Below are positions 42,680 to 51,456 of a stretch of 64,000 bases of DNA, in pieces; position 1 is the stretch's first letter, and each line of letters begins with the position of its first letter. Source of the stretch: Candidatus Iainarchaeum sp. (lineage in GTDB: Archaea > Iainarchaeota > Iainarchaeia > Iainarchaeales > VGJJ01); NCBI GenBank assembly GCA_016699555.1, contig CP064981.1:806001-870000 (forward strand), in the 5' to 3' direction. Made by a program: the position numbers and the translations under genes. The notes under the pieces are model-generated. The model ran no database searches. It saw nothing but the letters and a program-made list of their open reading frames with translations, and was not told the DNA's origin.

Positions 42680-43360
42680 TCAGTAATAGCTCTGCTTGAT
42701 CCACATTCCAACGGAGATTCCAAATACTAACAAGCACACGAGCATCAGCCCCAACTCGAAGAAAGGGATTTGAGGGATGGACTGGATCGCGACTTGCGCG
42801 GCGTCCGCAGCGGCAGGAGAAACCAATGCGCTAGCGCTTTCAACAGCGGGAGGGATAATCGCTGCAGAAGCCTTCGCGGTCGCATCGACAACGCGGGAAC
42901 CCGCATCGACTGCCAACGTATCTGCCAGCGGCGCAGCATTTTTTGCCATGGCATCCGAAGCAATGCCTGCACTTCCTTGCACAAATGAAAATGAATTCGC
43001 AGCAGAAGCCGCAGCAAAATGCTGCAATTGCGAGTAGGCCAGGACCCCTGCGCCAACAGCACCCACGAGACTCGTTCCGAGCAATACCAAAATACGCTTG
43101 TCCTGCGGCTCGAGAAGGGATTTTCCTTTGACGGTGAGCTCGATGTATTTCCACTTGTGACCGTCATCGATTTCTCTCACTAATCCGGCACGCGCGAGGA
43201 TGTCGATGTGTTCTTTGACAGTTGGAGCGGCAATCCCTATTCCCTTCGCCAATTCGGATTGCGTCTTGCGTCTTTCGCGCAATGACTTCATCACCGCAAT
43301 GCGCGTCTCTCCTGCTAAAGCTTTGAAGACTTCCTTGTCTAAAGTGATTTCATCAGGCAT
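42680..43360 (-). CDS. membrane-anchored ArsR-like transcription regulator
   Basis: A 226-residue protein. Residues ~5-85 form an ArsR-type winged helix (VFKALAGETRIAVMKSLRERRKTQSELAKGIGIAAPTVKEHIDILARAGLV). Then come a membrane helix (ILVLLGTSLVGAVGAGVLA), an Ala/Ser-rich extracytoplasmic loop of ~80 residues and a second helix (FFELGLMLVCLLVFGISVGMWI). It may transmit an envelope signal to DNA. A CATTTAAAGG box lies 27 nt upstream. Its stop abuts the convergent Nudix stop. Confidence 0.75.
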   Translation of the reverse strand: MPDEITLDKEVFKALAGETRIAVMKSLRERRKTQSELAKGIGIAAPTVKEHIDILARAGLVREIDDGHKWKYIELTVKGKSLLEPQDKRILVLLGTSLVGAVGAGVLAYSQLQHFAAASAANSFSFVQGSAGIASDAMAKNAAPLADTLAVDAGSRVVDATAKASAAIIPPAVESASALVSPAAADAAQVAIQSIPQIPFFELGLMLVCLLVFGISVGMWIKQSYY

Positions 43361-43426
43361 ATGGCACTAAAGGGCAAAAATTCCTTTAAATGGGTGTTAT
43401 GATGCAAAGGGAAATGCCTAACCAAA

Positions 43427-43894
43427 CTATTCGTCACCAGCCAAATCATGGATCTGCTCGCGCAGCACATCCAATTTCTTCTTGCTCTCTTGGAGTTGCG
43501 TAAAGGTATTTTTTGCATCCGCATCATCCACTTGCAACTCGATCAATCCTTTCTGGTTGCGCGTGAAGGAGACGTTATTCCCATAATGTTCATGCAAGTG
43601 CTCGAGCAAATCCTCTTCCTGGAAAATACGCTTCAAGCGCATCTCGATGAGATTCTTGAGCTTGTTGAGTTCGAGAATATGGGATTCCACTTCCCGCAGG
43701 ACATCCTCACTCTTGCCTGCAGTGAAATGGATCGGCACAGGGGAAAGGCCCGCATCCGTGACGACATCGGACAACTCCTCGTGCTTCCCATGCAACTTCT
43801 CGAGTAGGCGCGTGAACTTATCCACGTCCGCATCGATTTTCTTGAGCAATGTTTGGAGGGCTTCTTCTTGGACCTTCAAATCCTGTGGAGGCAT
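43427..43894 (-). CDS. coiled-coil protein, unknown family
   Basis: A 155-residue protein with N- and C-terminal coiled coils (VQEEALQTLLKKIDADVDKFTRLLEKLHGKHEEL; ESKKKLDVLREQIHDL) flanking a short beta part (PVPIHFTAGKSEDV). It is divergent from herA and shares its TATA box, so it might be a HerA partner; that is inference. ATG 43894 is chosen over 43909 for TATA spacing. Confidence 0.5.
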   Translation of the reverse strand: MPPQDLKVQEEALQTLLKKIDADVDKFTRLLEKLHGKHEELSDVVTDAGLSPVPIHFTAGKSEDVLREVESHILELNKLKNLIEMRLKRIFQEEDLLEHLHEHYGNNVSFTRNQKGLIELQVDDADAKNTFTQLQESKKKLDVLREQIHDLAGDE

Positions 43895-43915
43895 AACGAG
43901 ACCATGCATTTCAGG

Positions 43916-43923
43916 TTTAAATA
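43916..43923. promoter_or_regulatory. TATA box shared by herA and the coiled-coil gene
   Basis: TTTAAATA lies ~26 nt from the 43894 start (minus) and ~32 nt from the 43952 start (plus). It is the only TATA-like element in the 57-bp gap. Confidence 0.6.
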
Positions 43924-43951
43924 GGCCAATCCTTTCTTGCTCGTGTTAGCT

Positions 43952-45247
43952 ATGGCCGATATCGATTTTACGAATAAAAATACTATCGTGGGACGCTCCC
44001 AGGAAGACATCGCCAAGTACAAGGAAGACGGCACCGCATATATCGGAAAGGTCGTCATGAGCTCGGGAGAAAATCCCGTGCTGGGAAGAAAAGTATTGAT
44101 GGACGTCTCGCGACCGCACGTCGTGTTGGTTTGCGGCAAACGCGGGGGAGGAAAGTCGTATTCCCTCGGCGTACTCATCGAGGAATTCGCACGCTTGTCT
44201 CCCGAGTTGAAAAAACGCATCTCGGTGATCGTCATCGATATGGTGGGAATATTCTGGACGCTCAAGATACCATCCAAACAAGAAAAAGATCTGCTGGAAT
44301 GGGGGCTGACACCGCAAGGGCTGGACGTGCAGATCCTCGTCCCAAAAGGAAAACTCGATTTCTACCGCGAGAAACAAATCCCAGTGGATGGACCACTCAC
44401 GCTGCGCGCGGGAGAATTGGACATCACGGAGTGGATGGCCTTATTCCGTTACACGTGGCATGACACGGAAGCCGTCTTGCTGGGGCGCGTCATTGAGGAT
44501 TTGAAAGAAAAGATGGGCGTGCGATTCGGAATCGAAGAAGTCATTTCTGCTGTTGAATTGGATCCCGAATCCGACTCGCTCACGAAGCAAGCCCTCAAGA
44601 ACCGCCTCGAAATGGCCGCGCAATGGGGGTTGCTCGAAAAAGAAGGGACGAAGATCAAGGACATCGCACAGGGCGGAAAAATCACCGTCATCGATGTCTC
44701 GGCGTATCGTCAAGCCATCGGCATGGAAGGGACCAAGGACATCATTGTGGGTCTGATCGGCAAAAAACTATTCGAAGAACGCATGCTCTACCGCAAAGAA
44801 GAAGAGATGCGCCTGATGAAGGGACTGGGAAGAGAAAGCTCCATGCCCATCGTGTGGATGATGATCGATGAAGCGCACATGTTCATGCCCAAGGACGAAC
44901 CCAATATCGCATTGAATGTATTGCTCGAATGGGTGCGCGTGGGAAGGCAGCCCGGTTGGAGTCTCGTGCTGGCGACGCAACGACCCAACAAATTGCACCC
45001 GGATGCCATCTCGCAATGCGATATTTTCATCTCCCACCGCATGACGGCACAGGATGACATCATGGCCGTTTCGCAGCTCCGTCCCTCTTACATGCACGGG
45101 GACTTCGATAAGGTATATGCGGAAATGCCCAAAGGGAAAGGATACGCATTGCTGTTGGACGACAACGCCGAAAGCATCTACACCATCAAGACCCGCCCCC
45201 GGCTCACATGGGATGGCGGCGTAACGGCGAATGCATTTACCAAATGA
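43952..45247 (+). CDS. herA: HerA-type DNA translocase/ATPase
   Basis: A 431-residue HerA/FtsK-superfamily ATPase. An N-terminal barrel (TIVGRSQEDIAKYKEDGTAYIGKVV) is followed by Walker A GKRGGGKS (62-69). Walker B is VWMMIDEAHMF (~300), LATQRP is the sensor, and an Arg-finger region is LEWVRVGRQPGWSL. HerA works with the nuclease NurA in 5'-end resection; no nurA is visible nearby, although the adjacent coiled-coil gene shares its promoter. The ATG follows GTGTTAGCT; TTG 43937 is a weaker option. Confidence 0.88.
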   Translation: MADIDFTNKNTIVGRSQEDIAKYKEDGTAYIGKVVMSSGENPVLGRKVLMDVSRPHVVLVCGKRGGGKSYSLGVLIEEFARLSPELKKRISVIVIDMVGIFWTLKIPSKQEKDLLEWGLTPQGLDVQILVPKGKLDFYREKQIPVDGPLTLRAGELDITEWMALFRYTWHDTEAVLLGRVIEDLKEKMGVRFGIEEVISAVELDPESDSLTKQALKNRLEMAAQWGLLEKEGTKIKDIAQGGKITVIDVSAYRQAIGMEGTKDIIVGLIGKKLFEERMLYRKEEEMRLMKGLGRESSMPIVWMMIDEAHMFMPKDEPNIALNVLLEWVRVGRQPGWSLVLATQRPNKLHPDAISQCDIFISHRMTAQDDIMAVSQLRPSYMHGDFDKVYAEMPKGKGYALLLDDNAESIYTIKTRPRLTWDGGVTANAFTK

Positions 45248-45316
45248 AGCCCGTTTATGGCACTTTATGGTCATTGTACCTGTTGAATTAAAAGTGGTTT
45301 TGAGGGATTAGTGGCT

Positions 45317-46630
45317 ATGGCAGAACCTTTGCGGGAGAGCATATTGGGCCACCCCCTATTCCCGTTGGCATACCTCCTCTTCTTGATTGCACTCGGCGTG
45401 CTGGCGCTCATTGGGCCATTATTCTGGATCACGGTGCTATTCAACATCGTCCTCATCTACATCGCATGCTTCTTCATGATCAGCTTCTTCGACACTACCG
45501 TCACGGCACGCCCCATCCTGCAAAAATGGCCCATGGTATCCATTTTGATTCCGGCCCACAATCGCGGCGACAGTTTGCGCACGTGCCTGAATAAGGTGCT
45601 GGAAATGGAATACCCCGGAAAAAAAGAAATCTTTGTCATGAATGATGCCTCCACGGATCATACGAGAAAAATACTCGCCGAGTTCAAGGGCAAGGGAATC
45701 CATATCATCCACAACGAAAAGAACAAAGGAAAAGCACGCACGCTGAATGAGACCATCCCCAAAACAAAAGGGCAGTTCATCGCCGTCATGGATGGGGATA
45801 GCTTTCCCGAAAAAGATATTTTGCTGAAAACCATCCCGCGCTTCTATGAAAAAGAAAATATTGGCGCCGTTACTACGCTGGTGCGCGTCAACAATCCTGA
45901 CGGGATTTTGGAGCAGATCCAGGAGTTGGAATACTTCCTCTCCTTCGGCATCCACAACACCGTGCTCAGCGCCCACGACGGGATCTATGTGACCCCGGGA
46001 CCATTCACCGTCTACACCAAAGAAGCCATGCAAAAAGTCGGGGGATATGACGAGGAGAACATCACCGAGGACATGGAAATCACCTTCCACCTGCACGCAG
46101 CAGGATATTCGGTCGTATTGGAACCCGAAGCCCGCGTATACACGGACGTCCCTGACACCATGTACAAGCTCTGGAGACAGCGCAAGCGCTGGAGCTTCGG
46201 AAGCTGGCAGACCATGTTCAAGTACCGCGCCGATATGTTCAAGCCCCAGAAAAGCTTCTTCACATTCTTCTTCCCCAAGCGCGTGCTGTTGGAAGGGAGT
46301 TCAGTGGTATTCTTGTTCATGATCCTGCGCATGGTCTTGGATATGCTCGGGACATTCAATGAAGCCTTCCAATCCATCGCAAAAATAGGATTCGAAGTCG
46401 TGAGCTTGCCTCCGTGGTACTTGAGCAGCAGCGCCACGCTCTATGCCACGCTCATCCTCTTGTGGTTGGGATTGATGGTGCTGGGAATCCATATCTCGCG
46501 CGCCAGCTATCGCAAGATGCTCTCGCCCGCGCTCGTGTTATTCTTGGCCGTCTATGGGATTTTCATCATCACCGTGCAGGCCTATAGCCTATTGCGCGTC
46601 ATCATCGGGAGGAGACAGACATGGTACTGA
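45317..46630 (+). CDS. processive family-2 glycosyltransferase, membrane-bound
   Basis: A 437-residue enzyme: two N-terminal membrane helices, a GT-A catalytic domain (VSILIPAHNRGDSLR, FVMNDASTDHT, AVMDGDSF, ITEDMEITFHLHAAGY, WRQRKRWSFG) and three C-terminal helices. The D, DxD, TED and QxxRW motifs are those of cellulose/hyaluronan/poly-GlcNAc synthase-like GT2 enzymes. It may export a polysaccharide to the cell surface. The stop overlaps the next gene by 10 nt. Confidence 0.88.
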   Translation: MAEPLRESILGHPLFPLAYLLFLIALGVLALIGPLFWITVLFNIVLIYIACFFMISFFDTTVTARPILQKWPMVSILIPAHNRGDSLRTCLNKVLEMEYPGKKEIFVMNDASTDHTRKILAEFKGKGIHIIHNEKNKGKARTLNETIPKTKGQFIAVMDGDSFPEKDILLKTIPRFYEKENIGAVTTLVRVNNPDGILEQIQELEYFLSFGIHNTVLSAHDGIYVTPGPFTVYTKEAMQKVGGYDEENITEDMEITFHLHAAGYSVVLEPEARVYTDVPDTMYKLWRQRKRWSFGSWQTMFKYRADMFKPQKSFFTFFFPKRVLLEGSSVVFLFMILRMVLDMLGTFNEAFQSIAKIGFEVVSLPPWYLSSSATLYATLILLWLGLMVLGIHISRASYRKMLSPALVLFLAVYGIFIITVQAYSLLRVIIGRRQTWY

Positions 46631-47286
46631 GCGTCTACTGGAAAGCCCTCATCATGACCCTCCTCATCTTGGGCGCATGGGCCCTGCTTTCGAGCACCTT
46701 CGAGTCCCAGCGCAATGCCCATACGCTCGAGCAAATCGACTCCATCATCACACAAGAGAATGCCATCAACGCATACTTGGATTATGTTGAATCCACGGGT
46801 AATGAAGCAAGATTCTGCACCGTGCTCCAAGAACACATCGAATTGCAGAACGAAAAACTATTTTCACTGCTCGAGAGCCTCGAAGAGACACGCTACAACA
46901 CGCTCGACAACCAATACCAACTCGCGCGCCAGCGATTCCAATCCGCCAATGCGCAGTTGTATTTCTCATTAAAACGCTATGAACTCAAATGCCCCCGCAA
47001 TGAGCTGCGCCAACCCATCTTGTACTTCTACTCCGACAACGAAGGATGCATCGATTGCGGCGTCCAAGCACAAGTATTGGACCAATTACGTGAAACCTGT
47101 TCGCACAAACTCCAAATATTCGCATTCCCCATCGAGGGAGGGATTGTCCCCATCGAGTTGCTGGTGAAAGACTACAACATCCTCACCGCTCCCACGCTCG
47201 TGATCGACGAAAACAAATATGAAGGTGTACAGAGCCCGAGCGCGCTCAACGGAGTCTTGGCTTGCGGCGAACCAACGAACGCCTAG
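46621..47286 (+). CDS. membrane-anchored thioredoxin-like protein
   Basis: A 221-residue protein: N-terminal membrane helix (ALIMTLLILGAWALLSS), a long coiled-coil stalk (~30-115), then a thioredoxin fold with active-site CIDC (142-145) in YSDNEGCIDCGVQ and the cis-Pro strand TAPTLVIDE. It probably acts as an extracytoplasmic disulfide oxidoreductase. It overlaps the glycosyltransferase, so the two are co-translated. The 3' end overlaps a convergent gene by 41 bp. Confidence 0.75.
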   Translation: MVLSVYWKALIMTLLILGAWALLSSTFESQRNAHTLEQIDSIITQENAINAYLDYVESTGNEARFCTVLQEHIELQNEKLFSLLESLEETRYNTLDNQYQLARQRFQSANAQLYFSLKRYELKCPRNELRQPILYFYSDNEGCIDCGVQAQVLDQLRETCSHKLQIFAFPIEGGIVPIELLVKDYNILTAPTLVIDENKYEGVQSPSALNGVLACGEPTNA

Positions 47287-47812
47287 CCACAATCGCACGC
47301 GCCTTTGCCTTGCGCCAAAAAGCAGCCATTTTTGCACGGCGCGTCGAACGATAATCGTGGACGCGCTCGAACCAGCGCGTATTCAGCTTCTTTTGCCGCT
47401 CCAGCTCGATCTTCAAATCCGCAGCATAGTTCTCCTGCATGACGCGAAGGGTCAGTGCATCATTAACGCTCTTCGCAAGTGCATCGATCACGCCCTTGAG
47501 ACCTTCCCGTTTGTTTACGAAAGCAATTGACTTGGGATCCAACTTTGCGCTACCGGGAAGATTGTCCCCTAACTCGAACAATCCGGCCAAGAGCGTAGTA
47601 CGTGAGAGGCCTTCAGTCGCTTTTTCCAGCCGCCGATAAGACTCGAGCGCGACAAGCGCATTGCGAAGGCGAACCTGGCGTTGCAGCAAGGAACGTGTGT
47701 TCTGGATCGTGCGCGCCTGATGCTCTAATTCCTCATGCGCACGCCGGGCTTCTTTAGGAGGAAGATACTTGAGCCATTTCCCCTGCAACACGTCCGGAAT
47801 CTTATCCACCAT
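47246..47812 (-). CDS. orphan basic helical protein
   Basis: A 188-residue, all-helical protein with an extremely basic C-terminus (STRRAKMAAFWRKAKARAIVARRSLVRRKPRLR in style). No family recognised. It belongs with the other lysine/arginine-rich orphans in this window. The last 41 bp are antisense to the end of the thioredoxin-like gene. CTTTTTATTTC lies ~30 nt upstream. Confidence 0.5.
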   Translation of the reverse strand: MVDKIPDVLQGKWLKYLPPKEARRAHEELEHQARTIQNTRSLLQRQVRLRNALVALESYRRLEKATEGLSRTTLLAGLFELGDNLPGSAKLDPKSIAFVNKREGLKGVIDALAKSVNDALTLRVMQENYAADLKIELERQKKLNTRWFERVHDYRSTRRAKMAAFWRKAKARAIVARRSLVRRKPRLR

Positions 47813-47873
47813 GCGGGAAGAAAACACCCGAGAAATAAAAAGCCAAAAGGAAAATGAACCGGATTCCGTACCC

Positions 47874-47981
47874 GAACCTTTGAGAAAGGTTCATCAAAGG
47901 AGGAATTGCATGCAATTCCTCGTTCTTTTTTCTTTGACTGGCCGGCTACTTTCTTTTTCTCAAAAAAGAAAGGAGTGGAAA
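47874..47981 (+). repeat. three-hairpin element, tRNA-Val copy (inverted)
   Basis: GAACCTT/AAGGTTC (47874-47892) comes first, then a perfect 20-bp palindrome AGGAATTGCATGCAATTCCT (47901-47920), a pyrimidine tract, TTTGACTGGCCGGCTAC, and a CTTTCTTTTT hairpin (47949-47972) followed by GGAGTGGAA. The element ends at the 3' end of tRNA-Val, which reads towards it on the minus strand. Its sequence next to the tRNA (TTCCACTCC on minus) equals the tRNA-Ile copy. Confidence 0.65.
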
Positions 47982-48053
47982 TAGACCCGGGCAGAGTTGA
48001 ACTGCCGTCTCGACCGTGTGAAGGTCGCGTGATAGCCGTTACACCACGGGTCT
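47982..48053 (-). tRNA. tRNA-Val (anticodon CAC)
   Basis: A complete 72-nt cloverleaf on the minus strand: acceptor AGACCCG/CGGGTCT, D arm GTG/CAC, anticodon stem CGACC/GGTCG with loop TTCACAC (CAC), T arm GGCAG/CTGCC with TTCAACT, discriminator A. No intron and no encoded CCA. It reads GUG. Confidence 0.93.
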
Positions 48054-48065
48054 AGCCATATCCGA

Positions 48066-48087
48066 CAGGACTGCAATGCAATTCCTG
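48066..48087. repeat. imperfect palindrome upstream of tRNA-Val, related to hairpin 2
   Basis: CAGGACTGCA followed by ATGCAATTCCTG shares the 11-mer ATGCAATTCCT (48076-48086) with the palindrome on the other side of the tRNA (47910-47920). It is followed by TTTCGG at 48090-48095, the loop sequence of the first hairpin. It may be a decayed second element copy. Confidence 0.4.
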
Positions 48088-48204
48088 AATTTCGGTTGGA
48101 CCAAACGAAACTGGACCAAAAAAGGCTTATAAAACCCCATTTGCGTTTTCGGGAATAGAACCCATTAAATAGCCAAAAAACGTCATACGCTAGGGGAAAA
48201 AAAC

Positions 48205-49191
48205 ATGCGATTCCAATACGTCATCGGATTATTGCTATTCATCTCACTTGCCATTCCAACTCAGGCCATCGACTTCTATGCGCCCGAGCGCGTGCCCGCA
48301 TTCACCCCCTTTACTTTTCAGGCATTACTCCCTGCCACGGAAAACTTCACTCAAACCACTCTTACGTTCGACGGCCGAACGGTTGCAACCATCTATCCCA
48401 GCGGCAACTGCCAAGTGGATGGAGAATGGATCGCATTCGCACTGAAATGCGACACCTTCGATGCCGATCCAAAAACAACGGCAGGAATGACATTGGTGTT
48501 CACCCACACCGGATTCTCCAAGGGATTACATACGATCATGATGCAGTCCACCGGCCCCCAGAGCGAGAATCAGACGGTCCAATTGGAAGTATTCGATGCC
48601 GTCGCCGAAACCACCACGGCAGATCTCAACTCGCTCGTGCACCAGGTGCAAGAATCCCTCACCACGCTGCAGAATGAAAACGTCACCGTGCAAGAGAACA
48701 CCAACGCCGCCCAAGCCGAATTAGGATCGCGCGTGGATCAGTTGCAAGTGGACTTGAGCAACACCAAGCAAACGCTCCAGCAAGTCCAAGAAGAGACGGC
48801 CGCTAAGCAAGACAGCGGTTTTGCGATTCCATTCGGCCAACCCAACAATTCTCCATCCACCGGACTCGTAACGGGAAATACCGCCCTGTTCGTCGGAATC
48901 GGCGTATTAATTGTGTTAGTAAGCGCATTCCTCTTCTGGAGAGGACAAAACAACAAGGGATTCGGAGGACACTCCATGAGCAAGTCCCCGGGAAAATCAT
49001 CCTTCTTTGAAGGCAATCTCGACGCCGTCTTCAAGAGCCCGGGCATCGAAGAGAGAGCCGAAGCACAACCGCGTAAGTTCGCCAGCCTCAGTGGGGGAAC
49101 AACCACCGAGCGCGATGTCCGCGACGACTTGGACCGGAACCCTCCCGGAAAAATAAGCTTCGGCGATTTGATCAAGGACGAACGCGAGTAA
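48205..49191 (+). CDS. secreted/anchored protein with coiled-coil stalk
   Basis: A 328-residue protein: signal peptide (VIGLLLFISLAIPTQA), a small beta domain with two Cys (~60-85), a coiled coil (~130-205, DLNSLVHQVQESLTTLQNENVTV…LQVDLSNTKQTLQQVQEE), a membrane helix (TALFVGIGVLIVLVSAFLFW) and an 85-residue acidic/basic cytoplasmic tail. The cytosolic tail suggests an envelope-to-cytoplasm link. It is followed 31 bp later by a membrane gene in the same direction. Confidence 0.6.
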   Translation: MRFQYVIGLLLFISLAIPTQAIDFYAPERVPAFTPFTFQALLPATENFTQTTLTFDGRTVATIYPSGNCQVDGEWIAFALKCDTFDADPKTTAGMTLVFTHTGFSKGLHTIMMQSTGPQSENQTVQLEVFDAVAETTTADLNSLVHQVQESLTTLQNENVTVQENTNAAQAELGSRVDQLQVDLSNTKQTLQQVQEETAAKQDSGFAIPFGQPNNSPSTGLVTGNTALFVGIGVLIVLVSAFLFWRGQNNKGFGGHSMSKSPGKSSFFEGNLDAVFKSPGIEERAEAQPRKFASLSGGTTTERDVRDDLDRNPPGKISFGDLIKDERE

Positions 49192-49222
49192 TTAAAAACG
49201 CCTAATCGTTCCATTGCACCAT

Positions 49223-49849
49223 ATGGTCGTCGAATTCATCGCCGAAACCCTGACGCCCTTCCTCCTGGACTTCCAGCAGCACTGGCAAATCACCACGCTT
49301 TTCACTATCGGAATCGCCGTGTACATGGTGCTGGTATGGCACTACTTCCACCTCGTGGCCAAACGCGATTTATTGAAATTCAATAAGATCAAAGGAGACG
49401 GTTTCTGGGTCACCGTCGGGAACCTCATGGGAGAGTTCGTTTTCTTGCTGGAATACATCATCATATTCCCCATCATCACATTCATTTTCTTCGGCGCATT
49501 CGCGTTGGCCATGCTGTTCCTGGCCAAGGAACAGCCACTCGAATCCGTGCTCCTCATCTCCATCACCGTCATCGCCGCCACGCGCGTCATGGCCTATTAC
49601 AACGAGGAAGCCGCACAAGAACTGGCCAAGCTCATCCCCATTGTATTATTGGGAGCCTATCTCACGACGCCGAGCTTCTTCTCCATCGAATTAGTCACGG
49701 AACGCATCGCACAGATACCCGCTTTCTTCACCCGCATCGGGGGATTCATCATCTACACCATGGTGCTAGAGATATCCCTGAAGATCATGCTCAACATCAA
49801 AGTAGGCCTTGCGGGAGAAAACCCCAAGATCGCCAATAAGCAACCCTAA
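49223..49849 (+). CDS. multi-pass membrane protein, unknown family
   Basis: A 208-residue protein with about five membrane helices and a cytosolic loop KRDLLKFNKIKGDGFW. No family recognised. ATG 49223 lies 27 nt from TAATTAAAA; a TTG at 49214 is possible. It ends 42 bp before tRNA-Leu(UAG). Confidence 0.5.
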   Translation: MVVEFIAETLTPFLLDFQQHWQITTLFTIGIAVYMVLVWHYFHLVAKRDLLKFNKIKGDGFWVTVGNLMGEFVFLLEYIIIFPIITFIFFGAFALAMLFLAKEQPLESVLLISITVIAATRVMAYYNEEAAQELAKLIPIVLLGAYLTTPSFFSIELVTERIAQIPAFFTRIGGFIIYTMVLEISLKIMLNIKVGLAGENPKIANKQP

Positions 49850-49891
49850 TTGCACGATTTATATGGGCTTGTCCCCGAAAATTACTTACTT

Positions 49892-49975
49892 GCACGGATA
49901 CCCAAGCGGTCTAAGGGGCTAGGTTTAGGCCCTAGTGGCTCAGCGCCTTCGGAGGTTCGAATCCTCCTCCGTGCA
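49892..49975 (+). tRNA. tRNA-Leu (anticodon UAG)
   Basis: A complete 84-nt class II tRNA: acceptor GCACGGA/TCCGTGC, anticodon stem CTAGG/CCTAG with loop TTTAGGC (UAG), a long variable arm TGGCTCAGCGCCTTC, T arm GGAGG/CCTCC with TTCGAAT, discriminator A. No intron. TTTATATG lies ~31 nt upstream. Confidence 0.95.
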
Positions 49976-50093
49976 TGGTCAGTTTCGGCGGGCCGCAGCG
50001 AGGAAGGGTTATCGTTCGCGATAACCCGACGTTTTCTCTTTTTGACACCGAATTACTTTTTCTCTTTTCTAAAGAGAAAAGGAACTCTTCTGA
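49976..50093 (+). repeat. three-hairpin element, tRNA-Leu(UAG) copy
   Basis: The element starts at the base after the discriminator. GGTCAG/CGGGCC (imperfect) has loop TTTCGG (49977-49994). Spacer GCAGCGAGGAA follows, then GGGTTATCG/CGATAACCC with TTCG loop (50006-50027), a pyrimidine tract, TTTTTGACACCGAATTAC, and a 10-bp TTTTCTCTTT/AAAGAGAAAA hairpin (50058-50080) followed by GGAA. The reverse complement aligns closely with the tRNA-Ile copy. Confidence 0.7.
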
Positions 50094-50220
50094 GTCTGCC
50101 CCCTGCATCGCTTCATCTCGCCCTGAAACGCTTCTGCGCCCAACGTACCATGGGCTTTTTGCGGATAGAGAACTAGGACAGGGCCATGAAAAAGCAACTC
50201 GCGCAGCATGAAAAAAGAAA
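50094..50220. other. intergenic, nothing recognised
   Basis: About 130 bp between the hairpin element and the end of a minus-strand membrane gene. Short reading frames exist on both strands but none shows a start signal or a protein-like pattern. Confidence 0.3.
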
Positions 50221-50529
50221 TCAGCGTTCCTCGCGGAAAGATGAAACAAATGGGAGCGCATGCACCCATGCGGAGAATGCAGTGATCGTCCAGCGGCTCG
50301 CTTCCCACAGCAGCGTGAACAACGAAAGCAATGCGATCAGGGCCTGGACGCACACCACAATGAGCAAGGCCAATCCCACTGCAAGCACGACATGCTTCCC
50401 CAGGATTGGAAGCCGTTCCTGCAAGCTCGCGCGCACCATCCCGATATATACGCTCCAGGCAGCCGTAAAGGCATACGCGTGCTGCTGCACCCCACTAAGG
50501 AGAGAGGCGAAGCTAAGGGATAAAGGCAT
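50221..50529 (-). CDS. small membrane protein
   Basis: A ~102-residue protein with one long or two short membrane helices (HVVLAVGLALLIVVCVQALIALLSLFTLLW). No family recognised. ATG 50574 would add 15 residues. The region before the start (50575-50630) holds a CGGG/CCCG hairpin with loop CTAAAA, seen on the plus strand. Confidence 0.4.
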   Translation of the reverse strand: MPLSLSFASLLSGVQQHAYAFTAAWSVYIGMVRASLQERLPILGKHVVLAVGLALLIVVCVQALIALLSLFTLLWEASRWTITAFSAWVHALPFVSSFREER

Positions 50530-50662
50530 GGGAGTCACTTCCGAGTGATTGGTAGCGCCACTGACGAGCGGCAATGCTCACAACGGGCTAAAACCCGCTT
50601 GCGAGGAACCTAGTGGATGATGGGACGCATTTAAATGCTTTAATTTCGCTGACCTTAACATA

Positions 50663-51262
50663 ATGCAAATCGAAGAAATCCCATTCGCCGTACCGCAAAC
50701 CGTCTATCCCCCGCGCGAGGATTCATGGCTGCTCGCGCAATCCATCCCCAAGCTCGGAGGAAAGAAATGCCTCGACATGGGATGCGGTAGCGGAATCCAG
50801 ACCGCTGCGCTACTATTGAATGGCGCCGAGCACGTGACGACCGTGGACAAGCACGATGAGGCATTGACCACTGCAAAACAGAACCTCGCCAGCCACTTCG
50901 ATATACAAAAAGTGGAATTCATCAAGAGCGATCTCTTCCAAAACGTGAAAGGGAGCTATGACTTCATGGTATTCAATCCCCCCTACGTCCCCAGCAAAGA
51001 AATGAAATGGTCCGACACCGATGGAGGAAAAAAAGGACGCGAAGTCATCGACCAATTCCTCGATCAGTTCCACTTGTTCTTGAGCCCGGAAGGGGTTTGC
51101 TACTTATTGCAGAGCTCGCGGAATTCTCTCATGCTGACCCAACAAAAAGCAAAAGAAGTAGGATTTGACTGCAACATCGTCGCACTCCAAGATGTCCCAG
51201 GAGAAGAGTTACAGGTATTGAAGCTCCAGCGCAGCACGCCCGAAGAAGAAGAGACTTCATAG
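50663..51262 (+). CDS. HemK/Mtq2-type class I methyltransferase
   Basis: A 199-residue methyltransferase: YPPREDSWLLAQSI (family N-terminus), motif I CLDMGCGSGIQT, VTTVDKH (motif II), and FMVFNPPYVPS, in which NPPY binds the amide to be methylated. The archaeal members are Mtq2-like and methylate the GGQ glutamine of release factor aRF1, activated by Trm112. A Trm112-like gene is at 1151. GCATTTAAATGC lies ~28 nt upstream. Confidence 0.88.
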   Translation: MQIEEIPFAVPQTVYPPREDSWLLAQSIPKLGGKKCLDMGCGSGIQTAALLLNGAEHVTTVDKHDEALTTAKQNLASHFDIQKVEFIKSDLFQNVKGSYDFMVFNPPYVPSKEMKWSDTDGGKKGREVIDQFLDQFHLFLSPEGVCYLLQSSRNSLMLTQQKAKEVGFDCNIVALQDVPGEELQVLKLQRSTPEEEETS

Positions 51263-51317
51263 TTTCACGGGGGCAAAAACACCCTTAAAATTCCTTGCAC
51301 GCCCAGTCTATGCAACA

Positions 51318-51403
51318 GCAGGGATACCCAAGCCCGGTCTAAGGGGCTAGCTTCAGACGCTAGTGGCTTAGTGCCTTCAGCGGTTCAAATCCGCTTCCCT
51401 GCA
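51318..51403 (+). tRNA. tRNA-Leu (anticodon CAG)
   Basis: A complete 86-nt class II tRNA: acceptor GCAGGGA/TCCCTGC, anticodon stem CTAGC/GCTAG with loop TTCAGAC (CAG), long variable arm, T arm AGCGG/CCGCT, discriminator A. No intron. A CTTAAAATTC box lies ~31 nt upstream. It is the only tRNA in the window without a hairpin element at its 3' end. Confidence 0.95.
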
Positions 51404-51456
51404 TTTTGGCACTCAGCCCTACAACGATTTAAATATCTCCAAACTGAAATTCAGGT

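Noticed and set aside
48097..48120. Direct repeat TGGACCAAA upstream of the 48205 gene as an operator
   Set aside because: Two 9-mers in a low-information region with no partner signal; insufficient.
50575..50640. Another copy of the hairpin element upstream of the 50529 gene
   Set aside because: There is one weak CGGG/CCCG hairpin and a shared TAGTGGATGA with the 24.1-kb copy, but hairpins 1 and 2 cannot be aligned; too weak to call.
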